From NCBI GenBank assembly GCA_937120495.1, contig CAKZJW010000018.1:1-64000 (forward strand): a stretch of 64,000 nt of DNA. The letters run 5' to 3'. Positions 8,214-17,117 of this stretch are shown here, one piece after another. The position numbers and the translations under genes are program-made. Under the pieces are notes generated by a model. It made no database searches and had not been told where the DNA came from. It worked only from the letters and a program-made list of their open reading frames with translations. The first letter of the stretch is position 1; each line of letters begins with the position of its first letter. Origin of the DNA: an uncultured Oligoflexia bacterium. GTDB lineage: Bacteria; Bdellovibrionota; Bacteriovoracia; Bacteriovoracales; Bacteriovoracaceae.

Positions 8214-9077
8214 ATGAATGCGTTTGTACTAAAAATGTTTATGCTGTTTGCAGTAATTTTTTCTCATTGTTTAAGTCTAAACAATGCCTTTGCTATTGGT
8301 GGAGCCGGACCTTTAGATCAAGATGAACTTAAAGGTACAAAAAACGAAAGACCTGCATTTATGGACAAGGTCGGAATTGATGAAAACCTTGGTACTCAAC
8401 TCGACTTAGACTTAACATTTACTGATGAAACAAATACTCCTGTAAAATTAGGTAAGTACTTTCATAATAAGCCAGTATTTCTAATGCTTATTTATTATAA
8501 GTGTCCAACTCTTTGTAATACACATTTAAATACTTTGATGAATACCTTTAAAGAGTTAAAACTCAAAATTGGTAAAGACTATGAATTTGTTGCAATCTCT
8601 ATAGATCCAGCTGAAAGTCATCAAGTAGCTAAAATGAAAAAAAGAGCTTACTTGGATCAGTATGGTGATGAAGCCCAGGAGAGTGGGTGGCACTTTCTAA
8701 CTGGTTCTCAAGAAAGCATCGACAAGGTTACAGATCAGATCGGATTCCGTTATGCGTGGAATGCTGAAGAAAAAGAATGGGCCCATGCAGCTGCTGCATA
8801 TATCTCTACACCGACGGGAAAATTATCTTATTACCATTATGGTTTAAATATAAATCCAAAAGTACTTAGACTCTCTTTAGTTGAGGCGAGTGAAGGAAAA
8901 ATTGGAACAGTTATGGATCGAGTTTTACTGTTTTGTTTACAGTACGATCCTAATAAAAAAACTTATGCATTTTACGCTTATAACTTAATGCGAGTAGGTG
9001 CGTTTTTGATCGTTGTAGTTTTAATAATCTTTTTTATTATTTTCTGGCGAAAAGAAAAGCGCTCAAAGCAAAATTAA
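8214..9077 (+). CDS. SCO1/SenC copper chaperone for cytochrome oxidase
   Basis: A 287-residue protein of the SCO1/SenC thioredoxin-fold family, which delivers copper to the CuA site of oxidase subunit II. It has an N-terminal signal peptide, the copper-binding CPTLC at 97-101, the FVAISIDPAES segment typical of the fold, a His in the WAHAAAAY region, and a C-terminal membrane segment (about 257-280) followed by a basic tail. The C-terminal anchor is less usual than the N-terminal anchor of most SCO proteins. It is 11 bases upstream of coxB. Confidence 0.9.
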   Translation: MNAFVLKMFMLFAVIFSHCLSLNNAFAIGGAGPLDQDELKGTKNERPAFMDKVGIDENLGTQLDLDLTFTDETNTPVKLGKYFHNKPVFLMLIYYKCPTLCNTHLNTLMNTFKELKLKIGKDYEFVAISIDPAESHQVAKMKKRAYLDQYGDEAQESGWHFLTGSQESIDKVTDQIGFRYAWNAEEKEWAHAAAAYISTPTGKLSYYHYGLNINPKVLRLSLVEASEGKIGTVMDRVLLFCLQYDPNKKTYAFYAYNLMRVGAFLIVVVLIIFFIIFWRKEKRSKQN

Positions 9078-9088
9078 AGGAATGTGGT

Positions 9089-10060
9089 ATGGAAAAAATT
9101 AGTGCTCTTCTATACAAGCTATTTGGATTCTCTCTACCTGAGCAAGCAAGTTCGCAAGCTCATTTAGTAGATGACCTTTATAGTGTTGTTATGATTTTGA
9201 GTATTTTGGGGTTTGTTGGTGTTGTTGCTGCAATAACATTTTTTGTAATTCGTTTTCACAGATCGAAAAGCGAAAAGTCAGCTTATATTCCTCATAACAC
9301 TCTAGCTGAAACAATTTGGACAGTTGTTCCAACAATTATCTTTTTGGGAATTTCATTTTGGGGTCTTTGGGCTTTCTATAAAATGAATGAAGTACCAGAT
9401 AATGCTTACAAGATTAAAGTTACTGGTAAGCAGTGGATGTGGGAATACACTTACGATAGAGATGGAAAGGAAGCATCTGTAACAGATGTTATGTATGTTC
9501 CAATCGATACTCCGATTGTTTTAGAGATGACTTCTGTTGATGTTCTTCACAGTTTCTTCGTACCTTCTTTTAGAGTTAAAAGAGATACAGTTCCTGGAAT
9601 GAAAACAATGGTTACTTTTACTCCGACAAAGCTTGGTGACTTTAGAATCTACTGTGCTGAGTTCTGTGGTACTTCTCATTCAAAAATGAAAGGAACAGTT
9701 AGAGTTGTAACGAAGAAAAGATTTAACCAGTGGTTAAACTTTGAAATAAAAGAAGCAAATATCACTGATCCAGTTGAGCTTGGTTCAAGACTTTTCAACA
9801 GGAAAGGTTGTACAAGTTGTCACTCAATTGATGGTTCAACAATTGTAGGTCCTTCATTAAAAGGTATTTGGGGAAAAGACTCAAAGTCTACAGATGGTGC
9901 AACTCATAAGGTTGATGCTGATTATATCAGAGAGTCAATTCTTAAACCTCAAGCTAAGATTGTTCAAGGCTTTGATGGCGTAAGAATGAATTCTTTTGCT
10001 GGTCAATTATCTGAAAAAGAAATTGATTATATTATTGAGTATTTAAAAACTGTTAAATAA
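9089..10060 (+). CDS. coxB: Cytochrome c oxidase subunit II with fused cytochrome c domain
   Basis: 323 residues: two N-terminal membrane helices (about 28-52 and 70-95), then the CuA cupredoxin domain with KQWMWEYTY, HSFFVPSFRVK and the copper ligands in CAEFCGTSHSKM, then a C-terminal class I cytochrome c domain with CTSCH at 241-245. The fused cytochrome makes this a caa3-type oxidase subunit, accepting electrons from a soluble or neighbouring cytochrome c. No cleavable signal peptide is obvious. It lies between SCO and coxA in one operon. Confidence 0.95.
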   Translation: MEKISALLYKLFGFSLPEQASSQAHLVDDLYSVVMILSILGFVGVVAAITFFVIRFHRSKSEKSAYIPHNTLAETIWTVVPTIIFLGISFWGLWAFYKMNEVPDNAYKIKVTGKQWMWEYTYDRDGKEASVTDVMYVPIDTPIVLEMTSVDVLHSFFVPSFRVKRDTVPGMKTMVTFTPTKLGDFRIYCAEFCGTSHSKMKGTVRVVTKKRFNQWLNFEIKEANITDPVELGSRLFNRKGCTSCHSIDGSTIVGPSLKGIWGKDSKSTDGATHKVDADYIRESILKPQAKIVQGFDGVRMNSFAGQLSEKEIDYIIEYLKTVK

Positions 10061-10085
10061 AAAACAATTAAAATAGGGAGGGGTT

Positions 10086-11669
10086 GTGTCAACACCTGGA
10101 ACAAACTACATAAATTGTGAAAAGGGAATTTGGTCTTGGCTTACGACAATTGATCATAAGCGAATTTCTTTAATGTACTTTTACACAATACTTGGCTTCT
10201 TTTTATTAGGTGGCCTTTTTGCAATCTTATTAAGAACAGAGCTTCTAACTGCAGAACCGATGTTCATGAATGGTAATCAATACAATAGAGCAATGACTTT
10301 GCACGGATCTTTAATGGTCTTTATGGTTATTGTTCCTGGGATTCCTGCTCTACTTGGAAACTTCTGTTTACCAATTATGGTCGGAGCTAAGGACGTTGCT
10401 TTTCCAAAGTTAAACTTACTTAGTTGGTATCTACTTATTGGTGGTGCTCTAATCGCAATGCTTTCTCTTTTTTGGGGAGGAGTTGATACAGGTTGGACAT
10501 TTTATACACCGTATTCTTCTAAGTCCGCCGACGCGGTAACCATGGTGGTCTTTGGTGCCTTTATTATGGGCCTAAGTTCTATAATGACTGGACTTAACTT
10601 TTTAGTAACAATCCACAAGCTAAGAGCTCCTGGGATGACTATGATGAGAATGCCTCTATTTGTTTGGTCGTTATATGCGACAGCAATTATGCAGGTTCTT
10701 GCAAGTCCAGTTCTTGGGATTACTCTACTTCTTATTGTAGCGGAGAGAGTTTTTGGAATTGGTATCTTCGATCCTAATTTAGGTGGAGATCCGGTTTTAT
10801 TTCAACATTTCTTTTGGTTCTATTCTCACCCTGCTGTTTACATTATGGTTGTACCGGCGATGGGAGTTGTATCTGAAGTTATTTCAACTTTTTCTCAAAA
10901 AACAATTTTTGGTTATAAGGCAATTGCATTTTCTTCACTTGGAATTGCATTCATCTCATTTCTAGTTTGGGGACATCATATGTTTGTTTCTGGTCAATCA
11001 GATTTAGCCGGAACAATCTTTTCAGTTTTAACAATGCTTGTTGGGGTTCCAACTGCAATTAAAATCTTTAACTGGATAGCAACTCTTTATAAAGGAAGAA
11101 TCAAGTTAGATACTCCAATGATTTGGACTCTGAACTTTCTTGCAAATTTCACTATCGGTGGTGTGACTGGACTTTTCCTTGCAGCCGTAGCTGTAGATGT
11201 TCATGTTCATGATACATATTTTGTTGTTGCTCACTTTCATTACACAATGCTTGGTGGTGCTTTAACAGGACTATTCTCAGGACTTTATTACTGGTTCCCT
11301 AAAATGACAGGAAGAATGTATAACGAGACTCAAGGTAGAATTGCTGCAGTTTTAGTTTTCATTGGTTTCAATGCTACTTTTATTCCACAATTCATTATGG
11401 GATCTCAAGGGATGCCAAGAAGATACCATACTTATGATGGTGTATTTGCTCCTTATCATATGGCCAGTACGTTTGGATCTTATATATTAGCGGCAGGATT
11501 TCTTTTCGCTGTTTATATTTTAGTTCGCGATATGTTTAAAGGTGAAAAAATTGAAGATAAAAACCCTTGGGGTGGAACGACTCTTGAGTGGACAACTCAA
11601 ACTCCTCCAATCCATGAGAACTTTGAAGAAATTCCAACAGTAACAGGGAGTCCTTATGAGTACCGTTAA
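10086..11669 (+). CDS. coxA: Cytochrome c oxidase subunit I
   Basis: The 527-residue catalytic heme-copper subunit has the low-spin heme His in MTLHGSLMVF, the CuB His-Tyr pair in WFYSHPAVYIMV, the CuB His pair in WGHHMF, and the heme a3/a ligands in VHDTYFVVAHFHY. It reduces oxygen to water while pumping protons. The start is GTG at 10086, supported by GGGAGG about 5 bases upstream. It overlaps coxC by 14 bases at its 3' end, suggesting coupled translation. Confidence 0.97.
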   Translation: MSTPGTNYINCEKGIWSWLTTIDHKRISLMYFYTILGFFLLGGLFAILLRTELLTAEPMFMNGNQYNRAMTLHGSLMVFMVIVPGIPALLGNFCLPIMVGAKDVAFPKLNLLSWYLLIGGALIAMLSLFWGGVDTGWTFYTPYSSKSADAVTMVVFGAFIMGLSSIMTGLNFLVTIHKLRAPGMTMMRMPLFVWSLYATAIMQVLASPVLGITLLLIVAERVFGIGIFDPNLGGDPVLFQHFFWFYSHPAVYIMVVPAMGVVSEVISTFSQKTIFGYKAIAFSSLGIAFISFLVWGHHMFVSGQSDLAGTIFSVLTMLVGVPTAIKIFNWIATLYKGRIKLDTPMIWTLNFLANFTIGGVTGLFLAAVAVDVHVHDTYFVVAHFHYTMLGGALTGLFSGLYYWFPKMTGRMYNETQGRIAAVLVFIGFNATFIPQFIMGSQGMPRRYHTYDGVFAPYHMASTFGSYILAAGFLFAVYILVRDMFKGEKIEDKNPWGGTTLEWTTQTPPIHENFEEIPTVTGSPYEYR

Positions 11670-12303
11670 AGTTGATAGGAGAGTAGATCACTCTCATCAT
11701 TTTGAAAGTATGCAACAAGAGCACGAATCAGGTAAGCAAGGAACATGGCTTTTCATGGCTACCGAAGTAATGATGTTTGGTGCCTTATTTACAGCTTATT
11801 TTCTTTATAGAGGTAAGTATTTTGAATCTTGGGTTGAAGGTGGAGCTCTTCTTGACTGGAAACTTGGTGCACTAAATACTGTTGTACTTCTTTTTTCTTC
11901 TTTTACTATGGCGCTAGCTGTTCGTGAGACTCAGCTTGGGCATAATAGAAAAGCACTTAAATACGTTATCTTTACTACTGTTTGTGCATTTGCATTCTTA
12001 GTTGTTAAGTACTTTGAGTATACAGGAAAGATTCATCATGGACTTTTCCCAAGTGAAGGAATGTGGAGCTATGATGCTCAAACTCCTCAGCTTAGACTTT
12101 TTATGGTTGTTTATTTCATCATGACTGGTCTTCACGGGATCCATATTCTTATTGGTATAGCTTTGATGTTCTGGCTTATGAAAAGACTTAAGAACGAAGA
12201 GTTTTCAAAGGACTATTATACAGCAGTGGAAGGTGTTGGTTTATACTGGCACATCGTAGATTTAATTTGGATCTACTTATTCCCACTAATGTATTTAATG
12301 TAA
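11656..12303 (+). CDS. coxC: Cytochrome c oxidase subunit III
   Basis: A 215-residue membrane protein with the subunit III features KQGTWLFMATEVMMFGALF near the first helix, LHGIHILIG, and a final YWHIVDLIWIYLFPLMYLM. The ATG lies inside the end of coxA, with AGGGAG 6 bases upstream. The roughly 215-residue form with five helices is normal for caa3-type oxidases. Confidence 0.94.
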   Translation: MSTVKVDRRVDHSHHFESMQQEHESGKQGTWLFMATEVMMFGALFTAYFLYRGKYFESWVEGGALLDWKLGALNTVVLLFSSFTMALAVRETQLGHNRKALKYVIFTTVCAFAFLVVKYFEYTGKIHHGLFPSEGMWSYDAQTPQLRLFMVVYFIMTGLHGIHILIGIALMFWLMKRLKNEEFSKDYYTAVEGVGLYWHIVDLIWIYLFPLMYLM

Positions 12304-12312
12304 GGAGATAAA

Positions 12313-12597
12313 ATGAGTCATAATCATATAATGCCATTTAAGACGAACTTAACAGTATTTTTAAGTCTTGTAAGTTTAACAGCTCTAACTGTTTATACTG
12401 CAAAATTTGTAGATCTTGGAAGTTTCAATATTATTTTAGCGATGATGATCGCATCAGTTAAAGCTAGCCTTGTATTAGGTTGGTTTATGCACCTTAAAGG
12501 TGATAGCAATATGAATAAAGTTATTATCTTTTCTTCATTTTGCTTTGTAGCACTACTTGCGGGTATTTGTTACTCTGATTTATTTTTTAGATATTAA
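12313..12597 (+). CDS. coxD: Cytochrome c oxidase subunit IV (caa3 type)
   Basis: A 94-residue protein with three hydrophobic helices and the family pattern ASVKASLVLGWFMHLKGDS in the second helix and loop, as in prokaryotic COX4 (CtaF/CyoD-like) subunits. It helps assemble or stabilise subunit I. AAGGAGAT precedes the ATG. Its TAA stop shares one base with the start of ctaB. Confidence 0.9.
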   Translation: MSHNHIMPFKTNLTVFLSLVSLTALTVYTAKFVDLGSFNIILAMMIASVKASLVLGWFMHLKGDSNMNKVIIFSSFCFVALLAGICYSDLFFRY

Positions 12598-13481
12598 TGA
12601 TTAAAACATTAAAAAGCTTTTTTAAAATGAGTATCGTAGTTTTCGTCGTAATCAGCGCAATAGCTGGTTACGGCGTAGGCTTTCAAATAGAAGATACATT
12701 TAGCTTTTTAAATTTCTTCTCAATGATTCTTGGTACATTTTTAATTTCAAGTGGATCACTTTCACTAAACCAAGTCCAAGAATCCCATCGTGATGCAAAA
12801 ATGCCACGAACAGAACAAAGACCCATTCCAAGTGGGAAACTTTCAAAAAAAGTCGCTCTATCTATAAGTCTATTTAATATAACAACAGGGTCATTGATAC
12901 TTTTCTTTTTAGTAAGTGAGCTATCTTGTTACATAGGCCTTATAATAATCGTTTTATATAATGTTTTCTATACTATGCACTGGAAGCAAAAGTGGAAGTT
13001 TGCTGCCGTTCCAGGAGCAATCCCAGGTGCACTTCCTTGCACTCTTGGCTATGCAGCTGTTAATCCAAATATCTATTCTTCGGAGAGTATTTATTTATTT
13101 CTTGTTATGTTCCTATGGCAAATGCCACATTTTTGGACTCTAGCAATTAGGTATAAGGATGATTACGCAGCAGCTGATTTTCCAATACTACCTGTAGTTG
13201 TTGGTAATGATAGAACGATCTTTCATATTTCTTTCTATGTTTGGGCTTATGCCTTCCTAGCTATAATGTCTCCATTTTTTGTAGATTTTTATTATGCTTA
13301 CTTTATTATAGTAATACCTTTTGCCATGCTCGTTGTTTGGTTATTTTTTAAATATGTAAAAAATGAAAAGACAAACGATAAGGCTTGGTTACCATTCTTT
13401 TTGGCCACAAACTTTAGTATGTTGGCTTTTTTATTTGCTCCTCTTATAGATAAGTGGACGCCTATTATTATTCATACCTAA
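12597..13481 (+). CDS. ctaB: Protoheme IX farnesyltransferase (heme O synthase)
   Basis: A 294-residue UbiA-family membrane enzyme that attaches farnesyl to heme B. The first Asp-rich motif is in NQVQESHRDAKMPRTEQRP and the second motif region is in HFWTLAIRYKDDYAAADFPILP, both characteristic of CtaB/COX10. It starts on the last base of the coxD stop and ends the oxidase operon; pepN follows 14 bases later and could be read through. Confidence 0.94.
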   Translation: MIKTLKSFFKMSIVVFVVISAIAGYGVGFQIEDTFSFLNFFSMILGTFLISSGSLSLNQVQESHRDAKMPRTEQRPIPSGKLSKKVALSISLFNITTGSLILFFLVSELSCYIGLIIIVLYNVFYTMHWKQKWKFAAVPGAIPGALPCTLGYAAVNPNIYSSESIYLFLVMFLWQMPHFWTLAIRYKDDYAAADFPILPVVVGNDRTIFHISFYVWAYAFLAIMSPFFVDFYYAYFIIVIPFAMLVVWLFFKYVKNEKTNDKAWLPFFLATNFSMLAFLFAPLIDKWTPIIIHT

Positions 13482-13495
13482 ATTAAGAGATTCCT

Positions 13496-16072
13496 ATGCA
13501 AGAAATTAAACTAAGTGACTACCAAAGACCATTCTATTGGATCCGTTCTATTGAACTTGATTTTGATATATTTGAAGATAAAACGATCGTTAAAAGCTCT
13601 TTGCAAATTGAAAGAAATACAGAATTCAATACTCGAGAAGCTCTTGTATTAGATGGAATAGAACTTAATATACAAAGCCTTCAAATTAATAATTCAGAGA
13701 TTACAGATTATACTTATGAAAACGATAAATTAACTTTAAGTCCAAATGAAGATCAATTTGTAATGACTACAATTGTAGAAATTAAGCCTCATGAAAATGA
13801 TGCACTTGAAGGACTATACCAATCAGGTGGGATTTTTTGTACTCAGTGTGAAGCTGAAGGTTTTAGACGAATAACTTTTTATCAAGATAGACCTGATGTT
13901 ATGGCCAAGTTCACCACAAAGATTCGCGCAGATAAGTCAAAGTATCCAAATCTTTTATCGAACGGAAACCTTGTTGAAAATTTTGATCTAGATGATGGGA
14001 GACATTATACTAAATGGGAAGATCCATTTTTAAAGCCAGCTTATCTTTTTGCTCTAGTTGCTGGAGATCTTGCGAAGGTAGAGGATAGCTTTACTACAAA
14101 AAGTGGAAAGAAAGTTGCTCTTGAGATTTTTGTAGATCACGGGAATGAAGACAAGTGTGAACACGCTATGCGCTCTCTTAAAAACTCAATGAAGTGGGAT
14201 GAGGATGTTTTTGGTTTAGAATATGATTTAGATATTTATATGATCGTAGCAGTAGATTCATTTAATATGGGAGCAATGGAGAATAAGGGTCTAAATATTT
14301 TTAACTCTGCTCTTGTTCTGGCAAAAAAAGAAACGGCAACAGATAATGATTTTCAGGCGATTGAAGCCGTAATAGGACATGAGTATTTTCACAATTGGAC
14401 TGGAAATAGAGTAACATGCCGAGATTGGTTTCAGTTGACTTTAAAAGAAGGCCTGACTGTATTTAGAGATCAAGAGTTTTCAAGTGATATGCTTTCACGC
14501 CCGGTTAAAAGAATTGAAGATGTGGCCATGCTAAGAGCTCGCCAGTTTCCTGAGGATGCGGGACCATTAAGTCATCCAATAAAACCCAAGTCATATATTG
14601 AAATTAATAATTTTTATACTTCAACGATCTATGAGAAAGGAGCTGAGGTTATAAGAATGATTCACACTCTTATAGGTGCTGAAAACTTTAGAAAGGGTAT
14701 TGATCTATATTTTGAAAGACATGATAATAGCGCTGTAACGACTGAAGACTTTGTCAAAGCGATGAGTGATGCTTCAGGTATGGATTTAGAACACTTTAAA
14801 GTGTGGTATGACCAAAATGAAACACCAGTTCTCTCTATTGATTCAAATTATGAATCAGATAAAAAAGAATTCTCTTTCACTATTTCTCAAACAGTAAAAA
14901 CAAATAATTCAGACTTCGATTGTCTTTTTATGCCATTCTCATTTGCACTGTATGACTTTGATGGAAAAGAGGTATATAAAGATAAGTTAACTCTCTCTAA
15001 AAAAACGGAAACCTTTACCGTGAAGGGGATTGAATCTAAACCGATTGCTTCTTGGAATACAAATTTTACTGCACCTGTAATAGTTAAAGATAATAGCACC
15101 AAAGAAGATCTGATTATGCGAATGAGCCATGATAAAGATGCATTTAATCAATATGATGCTGCAAAACAGCTGTATTTTGATGAAATTTTATCTCATGTTC
15201 AAAACCTCCAGAAGGGGGGCAAATTAGAATTAAACCCTTCTTTTGTAGAAGCTTTTGGAAACCTTTTGAAAAATAGAGACCTTGAAGATGCTTTTGTTGC
15301 TTATGCGATTTCTCTTCCAAGCCAAATGCAACTAAACCAAAAATTAAAAATATACGATTATGAAAATGTAAAAAAAGCATTCTCTTTTGTAAAAGAAGGC
15401 TTAAGTACAAAATATTATAATGAATTTCTATCTTTATTTAATAAACTTAATGACGATGTATTTGATCTTAGCGCTGCAAGCATGGGAAAAAGAACTTTAA
15501 AGAAGGTATGTTTAAGCTATTTAGCAGCTTCAAAAAATGATGAGGTTTTCAATCTATTAGAGTTGGAATCAAAAAACTTTACTAATATGAACGATGAATT
15601 ATCTGTACTTCAAAATGTAGTTGAGTACTATCAGGATAAGCGAGAGTCGTTTGTTAAAAGTTTCTTTGAAAAATGGAATAATGACACACTTGTTATGCAA
15701 AAATGGCTATCTGTACTATCTAGTGCTTCTTATAACTCTATAGATGATATTGCTAAACTTGAAAATTCCAGTGTTTATAACTCCAAGGTTCCAAATCTAG
15801 TTCGAGCAGTTATGAGAAGTTTTACTCAACAAAACCCTTCATTATTTAATAAAGAAGATGGCAGTGGTTATCGTTATTTAGCGGACAAAATACTCATGAT
15901 TGACAAGTTTAACCCGTCTATGGCTTCTTCATTGGCCAAAATGATGGGACATGGAGATAAGCTTGATGATAAGCGCAGAGGACACCTTAAAGCCGAATTA
16001 GCCCGTGTATTCGAAGCAAAGCTATCTAAAGACACATATGAGGTTATTTCAAAGAATTTAAAGGTTTTTTAG
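13496..16072 (+). CDS. pepN: Aminopeptidase N (M1 family)
   Basis: An 858-residue zinc metallopeptidase that removes N-terminal residues from peptides. It has the exopeptidase motif GAMEN at 259-263, the zinc site HEYFH at 295-299 and the third ligand Glu318 in LTLKEGLT. The length and the C-terminal helical half fit the E. coli PepN type. It has no signal peptide, so it is cytoplasmic, useful for recycling of protein taken from prey or environment (inference). It follows ctaB closely, with a weak ribosome site (AGAGATT). Confidence 0.95.
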   Translation: MQEIKLSDYQRPFYWIRSIELDFDIFEDKTIVKSSLQIERNTEFNTREALVLDGIELNIQSLQINNSEITDYTYENDKLTLSPNEDQFVMTTIVEIKPHENDALEGLYQSGGIFCTQCEAEGFRRITFYQDRPDVMAKFTTKIRADKSKYPNLLSNGNLVENFDLDDGRHYTKWEDPFLKPAYLFALVAGDLAKVEDSFTTKSGKKVALEIFVDHGNEDKCEHAMRSLKNSMKWDEDVFGLEYDLDIYMIVAVDSFNMGAMENKGLNIFNSALVLAKKETATDNDFQAIEAVIGHEYFHNWTGNRVTCRDWFQLTLKEGLTVFRDQEFSSDMLSRPVKRIEDVAMLRARQFPEDAGPLSHPIKPKSYIEINNFYTSTIYEKGAEVIRMIHTLIGAENFRKGIDLYFERHDNSAVTTEDFVKAMSDASGMDLEHFKVWYDQNETPVLSIDSNYESDKKEFSFTISQTVKTNNSDFDCLFMPFSFALYDFDGKEVYKDKLTLSKKTETFTVKGIESKPIASWNTNFTAPVIVKDNSTKEDLIMRMSHDKDAFNQYDAAKQLYFDEILSHVQNLQKGGKLELNPSFVEAFGNLLKNRDLEDAFVAYAISLPSQMQLNQKLKIYDYENVKKAFSFVKEGLSTKYYNEFLSLFNKLNDDVFDLSAASMGKRTLKKVCLSYLAASKNDEVFNLLELESKNFTNMNDELSVLQNVVEYYQDKRESFVKSFFEKWNNDTLVMQKWLSVLSSASYNSIDDIAKLENSSVYNSKVPNLVRAVMRSFTQQNPSLFNKEDGSGYRYLADKILMIDKFNPSMASSLAKMMGHGDKLDDKRRGHLKAELARVFEAKLSKDTYEVISKNLKVF

Positions 16073-16080
16073 AAAAAAGC

Positions 16081-16107
16081 TAAAGTTATTCCTGACCATT
16101 CCGATAA
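16081..16107 (+). promoter_or_regulatory. Probable sigma-28 (FliA) promoter
   Basis: TAAAGTTA (16081-16088), then 11 bases, then TCCGATAA (16100-16107), matches the flagellar sigma-28 consensus TAAAGTTT-N11-GCCGATAA at 14 of 16 positions. The predicted transcript would begin about 18 bases upstream of the lipoprotein ATG at 16132, a sensible leader length. This suggests the downstream gene belongs to a motility- or predation-linked regulon. Confidence 0.75.
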
Positions 16108-16131
16108 GGTAATTGAATCGAGGGTGGTCTT

Positions 16132-16710
16132 ATGAAATATAACAAAATGATATCTTTTACTTTTTGCAACGGCTTATTGCTAATAAGTTTTGCTTCCATG
16201 CTAGCAAGCTGCCAAAAGGCCAATATTAAAATGACTGGTCATTTCTCAAAATTTAAAAGAACGAGATCTATTGCATCTCTTGGTGCTAAAAAATCATTTG
16301 ATCCAAAACAAGTCTATTTATATTGTTCTGTAAATTCAGTTGATATGAAGAACTGTTATTCTAAAAGCTTGGAAAAACATTCAATTAAAACAATTAAATC
16401 TTTTCCAGCTGTAAAGATTGAAGTCGATACTATTACGGATAGAATTATCTCAACTGTTAAAAATGATATCTCTAAAAAAGTAGAAAATAGAAAAGCATTT
16501 TGTATGAAAAATTCTGAATATTACTTTGAGAAATGTTTAACTCAATATGTAGAGAGAGATAGTATGGCCACATTGAATAAATACCAAAAAAGTAACCCCG
16601 GTATAAATGGCTACGAATATATTCATCTAAAAAGATCTATCGCAAGTGTATATAGTGATAAGCTTGAAAATTATAAAAACGATAAAGTTGATGCCGTAAA
16701 AAAAAAATAG
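16132..16710 (+). pseudogene. Putative lipoprotein, 5' part of a gene split by a poly-A frameshift
   Basis: The 192-residue product starts with a signal peptide and a lipobox LASC (about residues 25-28), followed by a mature part rich in Lys and Ser with repeated Cys residues (YLYCSVNSVDMKNCY and FCMKNSEYYFEKCL). No family recognised. It ends at AAAAAAAAAA-TAG (16698-16709). If the A-run had one more base, the frame would continue without a stop straight into the frame of 16734-17117, giving about 328 residues with the same Cys-rich, Lys-rich style. So the gene is probably one unit broken by a homopolymer indel (sequencing error, true mutation or slippage). A sigma-28-like promoter lies just upstream. 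Confidence 0.7.
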
Positions 16711-16733
16711 TAACTAGATTAAAAAATATACGA

Positions 16734-17117
16734 GTGTCAGAGTTTGGCACAAAGTGGATTTCGTCTGTTTACTCAATGAATCAGGCTTACTTAACTTGCC
16801 AAAGCAAAGTATTTGAAAAAATAAAAATTAGTGCAACTTTAAAAAAGAATCAATATCTTGTTGATAAGTATGTATGCTTAGATTATCTGTCTTCAAATCA
16901 AATAATAACATTGCTCAATAAAAGATTAAACTTTGTATTTGAAACTAGTTTATCTCAGTTAACTGATGAGATGGCTAAAGATAATAATACGATTCAAATG
17001 CTTGATAAGTATCTATCAAAGCCGAAATTCTACCATCTTTCGGATAAACATGGCTTAGTGAAAAAAAGGTTGATGCAAAATAGAATTAAAAGAATACCGG
17101 CTTCTATTATCGAGTAG
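16734..17117 (+). pseudogene. 3' part of the frameshifted lipoprotein gene
   Basis: The open frame is 127 residues from a GTG at 16734, but that start has no ribosome site. The same frame is open back to the A-run at 16698-16707 (residues IVTRLKNIR precede the GTG). Its product has the spaced Cys pattern of the upstream part (YLTCQ and YVCLDYL) and ends in a basic region RIKRIPASIIE. I regard it as the continuation of 16132-16710. Its last 11 bases overlap the convergent gene at 17107. Confidence 0.65.

Noticed and set aside
11536-11724. Minus-strand frame across the coxA/coxC overlap
   Set aside because: Antisense to two strongly supported oxidase genes.
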